DNA of 12,833 nt from Candidatus Aminicenantota bacterium (lineage in GTDB: Bacteria; Acidobacteriota; Aminicenantia; UBA2199), in contig CP070627.1 in assembly GCA_020355945.1 (NCBI GenBank), positions 687,614 through 700,446 of the forward strand. The letters run 5' to 3'. Of this stretch, positions 1-5,709 are shown in pieces; within the stretch, counting starts at the first letter, position 1, and each line of letters begins with the position of its first letter. A program made the translations under genes and the position numbers. The notes beneath the pieces were generated by a model. That model worked only from the letters and a program-made list of their open reading frames with translations, made no database searches and was not told the DNA's origin.

Positions 1-2892
1 ATTCCCAAAATCAACCTGCCCGGTGACCACCAGATCCTCAATGCCAGGGAAGTGGAAAAAATCGGCGGCGCTAAAGTTGTCTATGAATCAGTGATGTACA
101 AAGACAATAAACAAATCATCTATGTCCCGGAAATGGACCTCCTCAAAACTATCCGCAAAACCCTCTTCGATACCGATACCCTGTTTAATATGAGGAAAAA
201 TCTCAAACAGGTGGAAAAACAAAACAGTACCCAATTGATCCTGAAAGAACTGGAACAATTGGTGAAAGGGGAAGAAAAACCGGATGAGACACAAATCAAG
301 GTCTTTTACCTGCAATCCCAGGACGATGAGCGCAGTATTGAATTGATTTTTGATTCCACCACCATCGGTAATTCCTATTTGTGTGATGCCTTCGTGGGCG
401 TGGAAGAAACTGAAAAAAATGTGCTGGTGAAATTAAAGGTCTTCAAGAGTAAAAATAAATCAGATGAAAAGATTATTGTATGCCGGATCAGGGGAGATAT
501 CCTGGTTGATGGCAGCCCGGTGGAAACCTGGACTGAAATTAAAGAAGATTCCCAATTGCAGATGGGAAATAAGGTCTTTGTATTGAAGAGTTATTTTGAA
601 AAAGTACAGAAAGTGCAATTGGATAAAAGTACCACTTCCAACGTATTGGGTTCCTCCATCGGTATCATGCTGTCTCGAGTGGGTGGTTTATTCAGGAACA
701 TCATCATTGCTGCCTTTTTTGGAGCCACCCGGGTGACGGATATTTTTGCTATTGGTCTGACCATCTCTAACCTGCTGAGAAGAATTGTGGCGGAAAATGC
801 TTTAGAGAATGCGTTTCTCCCGATTTTTTCCCGGGTTTTTCACCGCACCTCCAGGAAAAAGACCTGGGAAGCCGCCTCATCGATTATTAATTTTACACTG
901 GTCTTATCACTGGCTGCCACTGTTCTCCTGGTGATTTTCACGCCGGTAATTATAAAAACCCTTTTCCCGGCATTTGCCGGTAAAGGAATGACCGCTGAAA
1001 CCATAATGATGACCCGGTTGATACTACCTTATCTATTTTTAGTGACGATTGCCGCGGTCATGATTACTTACTTGAAAGCCTTTAACCGCTTTGGCATCGC
1101 AGAGTCTTCCACTGTGTTTTTCTCTATTGGTGTGATTATCGGTATCCTGGTGTTCTCCTCGGCAGCCGGTATGTATTCCCTGGCCTATGGGATATTACTG
1201 GGAGGGGTGATGCAAATTCTTTTCCTGGCACTCTTTATCACCCGGATATTCAAAATCAAATCCCTGCAATTTTCCTATAAACCGGTAATCAATTTTACCA
1301 GCACTTTTAACAAAAAGTACTATTCCCAATTGGGGCCGATATCCCTGGATGTGACCTTTAGTAAAGTTGCTGAAGTGGTGGGAAAGATACTGGCTTCGGC
1401 ATTAAGAGAAGGGGCCATTGCCGTGCTTCATTTTTCATTGATCATTTTCGAACTGCCCTTTGCCGTGGTTGCCCAGGCCATCAACAGTGTGATCTTAAAG
1501 GAGTTTTCAGAGCAAATTGCCTTATTTGATAAAAACAAGGCCAAACAACTGTTCGTGGATGGCATTAAAACCAATATCTTCCTGTTGACTCCCCTTTCCA
1601 TTTTAATGATCGCTTTAGCCGAACCCATTGTCTCTGTTATATTGGGATATGGGAGGTATGACAGTTCCATGGTGGCCAATACCGCTTATGCCCTCAAGTT
1701 TTACTCCATTGGCCTGGTGGGGTGGGGGATTCATTCGTTAACCGTACGGATATTTTCCGCTCGCATCGATATCAAAACCTCCATGATATTAAATTTCTTT
1801 ATGCTGCTCGCCAATATCGGTCTCAGTATTTGGTTGGTGAATACGTCGTTAACCTTTGCCGGGCTGGCACTGGCCACATCCCTCTCCTTCTTGATTTTTG
1901 CTCTCATCCGGGTGATGGTGTTAAAAATCAAACTGGAACGAGAGGAAATCTTCATTAAAAAAACAGATATCCTGCTCTCTTTTGCCAAAACTCTCCTGGC
2001 CACCGTAATCATGGTGATTGTTTTGGTGGAAGCCAAATATGTATTCACCAGGCTGGAATTTAAATCAAAATTTGTGGGGAACCTCTTTTTATTGTTTTCT
2101 TTAACCTTTATTGCTATTTCTGTCTATTTACTGACTTCACTCATGTTAAAAAATACCCAATTGCTCTTTTTTAAAAAGAAAATGCGGAGAAAAGGGGTGG
2201 ATGTCCCTGTTTCCCTGTTATCTCCCTTTGAATTCCTGGAAAAGGTCTCTAAAAACAGTGACGCTTTTAAAGATGATTACTTTTATAAAATAAACATATA
2301 CACTTCCAGTGCCCGGTGGGAGATACGAAATGTGGGCGTTAAACTGATCGGGTTATTTAAAGACACCAGTAAAGTAAATTACCTGGAGTACCTTTTAAGT
2401 TCAAAGCAAGAGAATGGATTTATCAAGCGCAATGCCCTTCATTCGCTGACACAACTGAATGCCTGGGGACCGGGTAGCAAACAATTATTAAAAGACTTGC
2501 TGAAGGAGTCTTATTATGAGGTTCGAGCGGCTGCTATTCTTTACCTGGCCAAATGTGGAACCAGCAGCGATTATAACGAATATAAAGAATTGCTCCGACA
2601 GCGTTTAAAGAAAAGAACCTTCACCCTTGAAGAACAACTGGCCTGGTTGAAGCTGGTGGCCAAACTGGGAGGCAAAGAGGAACTGGAGGTACTGGAGCAT
2701 TTTTACCTCAGCAGTAATTCCCTGGTCCGGGAAGAGTTACTGGAATTACTCTATAATTTTTACCGACGGAAATTATTGTCCCCGGAGGAACTCAAGACCC
2801 AGGTGAGCAGAATCCTCATTACCTCCAATCATTTGCACCCTGAATTTAAACTCAAGTCCATCATTAAAAAGATTTATAAGGAGATTGAATAA
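1..2892 (+). CDS. MurG (C-terminal tail) - FHA-like - MurJ - HEAT-like fusion protein, 5' end outside window
   Basis: The frame is open from base 1 (963 codons seen), so the GTG at 52 is not the start. Counting residues from base 1: residues 1-90 match the end of MurG, which adds GlcNAc to lipid I to make lipid II (DHQ 9-11, NA 14-15, then EKIGGAKVVYE). Residues ~98-202 are beta-rich with IG, a VDG turn and a MGNKVFVL-type end, like a degenerate FHA domain. Residues ~211-727 are a full-length MurJ/MviN lipid II flippase, with multiple hydrophobic spans and the signatures SRVGGLFR, FGATRVTD, LLRRIVAEN and AFLPIF. These place basic residues at R226, R232 and R260/R261, with D247 and E265, at the usual MurJ positions. 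Residues ~729-963 are soluble and helical with HEAT-like repeats. mraY follows after 2 bases. The domain calls for MurG and MurJ are firm; FHA is moderate. The MurG catalytic half lies outside the window and is unseen. Confidence 0.92.
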   Translation: MPKINLPGDHQILNAREVEKIGGAKVVYESVMYKDNKQIIYVPEMDLLKTIRKTLFDTDTLFNMRKNLKQVEKQNSTQLILKELEQLVKGEEKPDETQIKVFYLQSQDDERSIELIFDSTTIGNSYLCDAFVGVEETEKNVLVKLKVFKSKNKSDEKIIVCRIRGDILVDGSPVETWTEIKEDSQLQMGNKVFVLKSYFEKVQKVQLDKSTTSNVLGSSIGIMLSRVGGLFRNIIIAAFFGATRVTDIFAIGLTISNLLRRIVAENALENAFLPIFSRVFHRTSRKKTWEAASSIINFTLVLSLAATVLLVIFTPVIIKTLFPAFAGKGMTAETIMMTRLILPYLFLVTIAAVMITYLKAFNRFGIAESSTVFFSIGVIIGILVFSSAAGMYSLAYGILLGGVMQILFLALFITRIFKIKSLQFSYKPVINFTSTFNKKYYSQLGPISLDVTFSKVAEVVGKILASALREGAIAVLHFSLIIFELPFAVVAQAINSVILKEFSEQIALFDKNKAKQLFVDGIKTNIFLLTPLSILMIALAEPIVSVILGYGRYDSSMVANTAYALKFYSIGLVGWGIHSLTVRIFSARIDIKTSMILNFFMLLANIGLSIWLVNTSLTFAGLALATSLSFLIFALIRVMVLKIKLEREEIFIKKTDILLSFAKTLLATVIMVIVLVEAKYVFTRLEFKSKFVGNLFLLFSLTFIAISVYLLTSLMLKNTQLLFFKKKMRRKGVDVPVSLLSPFEFLEKVSKNSDAFKDDYFYKINIYTSSARWEIRNVGVKLIGLFKDTSKVNYLEYLLSSKQENGFIKRNALHSLTQLNAWGPGSKQLLKDLLKESYYEVRAAAILYLAKCGTSSDYNEYKELLRQRLKKRTFTLEEQLAWLKLVAKLGGKEELEVLEHFYLSSNSLVREELLELLYNFYRRKLLSPEELKTQVSRILITSNHLHPEFKLKSIIKKIYKEIE

Positions 2893-2894
2893 GG

Positions 2895-3992
2895 ATGAGT
2901 ATCTGGTTAATGGAATTTTTGGCTGATATACCGGGGCACAGGCTGGTCACTTATATTACCTTTCGGGCGTTGATGGCCATGTTGACCGCCTTTTTAGTGG
3001 GCGTGCTTTCCGGGAGAAAAATTATTACCATCATCTATCAATTGAATTTCCGGGATACCACCAGGGATTACGGGGACATTTCTCCCAGGAATAAAGAGGG
3101 CACCCCCACCATGGGGGGGATTATTATTTTCCTCTCATTTTTAATTTCTGTCCTATTATGGGGAAAACTGGATAATTTCTTTTTAAGAGTCATTTTATTT
3201 GCCGGGTTCTGGTTTACTGCCCTGGGATTTTTTGATGATTACTTGAAAAGTGTGAGGGGGTCCAGTGATGCGGGAATGAGTCGGGGTTTAAAATTGATTT
3301 TTCAAATCCTTTTTGGGGTGATACTGGGTCTCCTGGTGCTCACACCCGGGTCCACGCCTTTCCCTAAAGACATGGTAACCCAATTGTTTGTGCCTTTTTT
3401 TAAGAACCCGGTTATGGATCTTTCTTTTTTTTATTATCCCTTTGTGGTGGTGGTGATTATCGGCATATCCAATTCCATTAATTTTGCCGATGGTCTGGAT
3501 GGTCTGGCTACTGTGCCGGTTTCCTTCCTGGCCGTGGTTTATGCGGCATTTGCTTACATATTGGGTAATTCAAAATTGTCCGAATATTTCCTGTTTCCTT
3601 ATATGAATGGTTCGGGTGAATTGGTTATTGTCATGGCAGCCTTAATCGGGGCTTTGGCTGCCTTTTTATGGTTTAACACCTACCCGGCGGAGATATTTAT
3701 GGGAGATACCGGCTCACTTTTCCTGGGTGGAGTGATTGCCACTACAGCGATTTTGCTAAAAAAGGAAGTCTTATTTTTAATTGCCGGCGGCGTGTTTGTG
3801 GTGGAATTTCTCTCTGTATTTATTCAAGACTATATTGGTATCAAGTGGTTTAAACGGCGTATTTTTTATCGGGCACCGGTCCATCACACCTTCCAGTTCC
3901 TGGGGATTGCCGAACCCAAAATCGTGGTGCGATTCTGGATCATCGCCGCCCTCTTTACCCTTATCAGCCTCATCAGCATCAAATTAAGATAG
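2895..3992 (+). CDS. mraY: Phospho-N-acetylmuramoyl-pentapeptide transferase (lipid I synthase)
   Basis: Integral-membrane enzyme that transfers phospho-MurNAc-pentapeptide from UDP to undecaprenyl phosphate, making lipid I on the inner face of the cytoplasmic membrane. At 365 residues it has normal family length and about ten hydrophobic spans. Signatures in order: GTPTMGG (69-75), FFDDYLK with D114/D115, NFADGLDGLA (196-205), EIFMGDTGS with D271, and APVHH (327-331), then a C-terminal RFWII segment. The usual third histidine and following glutamate of the HHH[FY]E loop are T and Q here. Start ATG 2895 is two bases after the preceding stop. AAGGAG (2878-2883) lies inside the upstream gene, so translation is probably coupled to the MurG-MurJ fusion. 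Together the two genes cover lipid I synthesis, lipid II synthesis and flipping. Identification is secure. Confidence 0.97.
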   Translation: MSIWLMEFLADIPGHRLVTYITFRALMAMLTAFLVGVLSGRKIITIIYQLNFRDTTRDYGDISPRNKEGTPTMGGIIIFLSFLISVLLWGKLDNFFLRVILFAGFWFTALGFFDDYLKSVRGSSDAGMSRGLKLIFQILFGVILGLLVLTPGSTPFPKDMVTQLFVPFFKNPVMDLSFFYYPFVVVVIIGISNSINFADGLDGLATVPVSFLAVVYAAFAYILGNSKLSEYFLFPYMNGSGELVIVMAALIGALAAFLWFNTYPAEIFMGDTGSLFLGGVIATTAILLKKEVLFLIAGGVFVVEFLSVFIQDYIGIKWFKRRIFYRAPVHHTFQFLGIAEPKIVVRFWIIAALFTLISLISIKLR

Positions 3993-4007
3993 TATATAGT
4001 ATATACT
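3991..4007. repeat. 17-base palindrome joining two convergent stop codons
   Basis: Perfect inverted repeat with 8-base arms AGTATATA and TATATACT around a single central G. It contains the last two bases of the mraY stop (TAG 3990-3992) and the first base of the opposing gene's stop (4007-4009). It is the entire spacer between two convergent genes. It is A/T-only apart from two G/C pairs and has no U tract, so it is not a standard intrinsic terminator. Confidence 0.6.
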
Positions 4008-4264
4008 CATTCTTCTGAGGCGTAGGAATAAATCCTGATATTATGTTTATTACAGAATTCGATGATTTCATTGTACCTGCTTTTTTCATCGTTAATGGAT
4101 ATCCTGGTACCCTCCAGGGTTGATAGATTCAAACTAACCACTGCTTCGTCTTCTAGTTCAGCCATATCTTTCAGTTGATGTTTGACGGCCTGGATTTCTT
4201 CGTTGGTCACCGGGCCTTCCAATGTAACCAAAATCAATTCACCAATTTTTTCTACTAGATACAT
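4007..4264 (-). CDS. Small protein of unknown function co-transcribed with the HD-GYP gene
   Basis: 85 residues, acidic, with no signal peptide or membrane helix. The predicted pattern is alternating strand and helix: an N-terminal hairpin around GELILVTLEGPVT, a helix ~21-36, a strand ending VVSLNLSTLEG (~42-52), a helix ~58-69, and a final strand NIRIYSYAS. That order and the short hydrophobic strands resemble a compact STAS-like (anti-anti-sigma) domain, but no diagnostic phosphorylatable serine motif is clear, so this is only a suggestion. Start ATG 4264 is preceded by AAGGCG at a good distance. The gap to the HD-GYP stop is 21 bases, so it is almost certainly the second gene of that operon. 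The protein is not recognised with confidence. Confidence 0.75.
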   Translation of the reverse strand: MYLVEKIGELILVTLEGPVTNEEIQAVKHQLKDMAELEDEAVVSLNLSTLEGTRISINDEKSRYNEIIEFCNKHNIRIYSYASEE

Positions 4265-4285
4265 TTTTCGCCTTACATTTCAATT

Positions 4286-5500
4286 TTAGCTGGAAAATTT
4301 TTCTCTTATGGCTTTAATCACATCGTATATTTCCATGAATGTCTCAACGATTTCCGGGTCAAAGTGTTTATTTTTTTCCCTTTCGATGTAGTCCAATACT
4401 TTCTTTTCCGGCCAGGATTTTTTGTAGTAACGTTTTGACATTAATGCATCATATACATCGGCTAGAGCCACAATACGTGCTACCAACGGTATTTCTTCAC
4501 CTTTTTTCCCAGGACCGATGAAGATATTCGCTTTATAAATATTCTTTATATGTCCCGGATAACCTGTGCCATCCCACTTTTCATGGTGGTTTAATGCAAT
4601 CTCGGCAGCCATGTCGTCCCAGTCTGAATTCCTGTCTCTAAAGAGCCGGGCGCCGTAGAGGGTGTGCCATTTCATTTGATGGCGCTCTTCCTGGTTCAAT
4701 CTTGCTTTCTTTTTTAATATTGCATCGCTGATAGCGACTTTGCCAACATCGTGGAGCATTGAGGCAATGCCCAGGATATCTCTTACCTGTCTGATTTTTT
4801 GGGCGGGAATCTCTTTTTTTTCCGCCCACCGTTGATAAATTTCAATGGAGAACGCGGCCACACGATTGACATGAGCGGCCGTCTCCACCGGGTCTCTCAA
4901 TTCTGCCATCCGGATCATCCGCAGTATGATTTCCCGGGTGGCCTGGGCCCTCTCTATGGCAATGGCCGCTTGATTGGCAAAAAGTGAAACAAAGGGTTCA
5001 TGCTCCGGGGAAAAGGGAACAACCCGCTCCTTTTCATCTTTTGCATTAATGATTTGCATGACGCCAATCATTTTATCCCGGCTGGTTATCAACGGCACGG
5101 TTAAAACGGATTGGGTGTGGTAAGAAGCCAATTCATCAAAAGAGCGGTTAAACCGATAAGGCACTCTGCCGCGTAATTGGTACACATCATCAATAACCAG
5201 GTGGGTTTTGTTCAATGCCGCATAACCGGCAATGGATTTATTGTTAATGGGCAATTCTTGTTTTTTATAGATATACTTCTTACTGGTCCTGTCTTTTTTC
5301 ATCAATGTGTCGTTCTGGACATGTTCAAAAGATAATTTATCTCCCTTTTTCAAGTAAATAGAACCCGCATCGGCATTGGTGATCATTCGTGCTTCGTATA
5401 GTACCCGGTCCAATAGACAATACACATCCTTTATATGGCTGATGTTCTCACTGATTCTCAGTATGTTAAGAACGTCTTCTTTTCTTAGATGCGCACCCAT
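4286..5500 (-). CDS. GAF domain / HD-GYP cyclic-di-GMP phosphodiesterase
   Basis: 404-residue cytoplasmic signalling protein with no membrane segment. Residues ~27-185 form a GAF sensor domain (SIYL, SIAGYAA, SVLTVPL, IGVMQIINA, FANQAAIAIERA). Residues ~195-395 form an HD-GYP domain, which hydrolyses c-di-GMP. Metal and signature residues are intact: E200..RD..E206, H210, HDVGK with H250/D251/K254, H279, the HHEKWDGTGYP box (H305, H306, E307, D310, G313-Y314-P315), and D348..YDAL. The 'GYP' box is canonical, so it is probably active. Start ATG 5500 has a weak purine-rich SD (GAGACGA). A good sigma-70-type promoter sits 40-68 bases upstream. It leads a two-gene operon with the 85-residue protein. 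The ligand sensed by the GAF domain is not predictable. Confidence 0.95.
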   Translation of the reverse strand: MGAHLRKEDVLNILRISENISHIKDVYCLLDRVLYEARMITNADAGSIYLKKGDKLSFEHVQNDTLMKKDRTSKKYIYKKQELPINNKSIAGYAALNKTHLVIDDVYQLRGRVPYRFNRSFDELASYHTQSVLTVPLITSRDKMIGVMQIINAKDEKERVVPFSPEHEPFVSLFANQAAIAIERAQATREIILRMIRMAELRDPVETAAHVNRVAAFSIEIYQRWAEKKEIPAQKIRQVRDILGIASMLHDVGKVAISDAILKKKARLNQEERHQMKWHTLYGARLFRDRNSDWDDMAAEIALNHHEKWDGTGYPGHIKNIYKANIFIGPGKKGEEIPLVARIVALADVYDALMSKRYYKKSWPEKKVLDYIEREKNKHFDPEIVETFMEIYDVIKAIREKFSS

Positions 5501-5539
5501 TATTCGTCTCGTTTATTTGCATTTATATTTAAGTATATA

Positions 5540-5568
5540 ATTAGAAGATATTTAGAAAAAAAAGTCAA
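5540..5568 (-). promoter_or_regulatory. Predicted sigma-70-type promoter for the GAF/HD-GYP operon
   Basis: On the minus strand the -35 box TTGACT (5563-5568) and the -10 box TCTAAT (5540-5545) are separated by exactly 17 bases, matching consensus at 5/6 each. Transcription would start near 5533, giving a leader of about 33 bases before ATG 5500. This separates the operon from the pseudokinase gene upstream. Confidence 0.6.
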
Positions 5569-5634
5569 GAGTCTAAATGCGGGTAATTCTCATTTTCACA
5601 TTTTTATCCGTCATTTTTTAAAGAAAGGTGACCT

Positions 5635-5659
5635 GGGGCGCGGGATTTTTCCGCGCCCC
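5635..5659 (-). terminator. GC-rich hairpin downstream of the pseudokinase gene (terminator-like)
   Basis: Perfect 9-bp stem, GGGGCGCGG (5635-5643) against CCGCGCCCC (5651-5659), with a 7-base loop. It lies 50-75 bases beyond the pseudokinase stop and before the HD-GYP promoter, where a transcript end is expected. On the minus strand it is followed by AGGTCACCTTTCTTT rather than a clean U tract, so intrinsic termination is plausible but not certain. Confidence 0.45.
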
Positions 5660-5672
5660 CTGGCTCGATTAA

Positions 5673-5709
5673 GGTTAACGGTTAACGTTTTTCCCGGACC
5701 CTGGACCCT
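5673..5709. repeat. Two heptanucleotide direct repeats
   Basis: GGTTAAC occurs twice in tandem (5673-5686) and GGACCCT twice in tandem (5696-5709). The second pair overlaps the stop codon of the pseudokinase gene (5708-5710). Both have the same 7-base period as the repeat at 11511-11545. Confidence 0.6.

Noticed and set aside
52..54. GTG as the start of the first gene
   Set aside because: The 17 codons upstream to base 1 are open and encode conserved MurG residues (GDHQ, NA), so the gene begins before the window.
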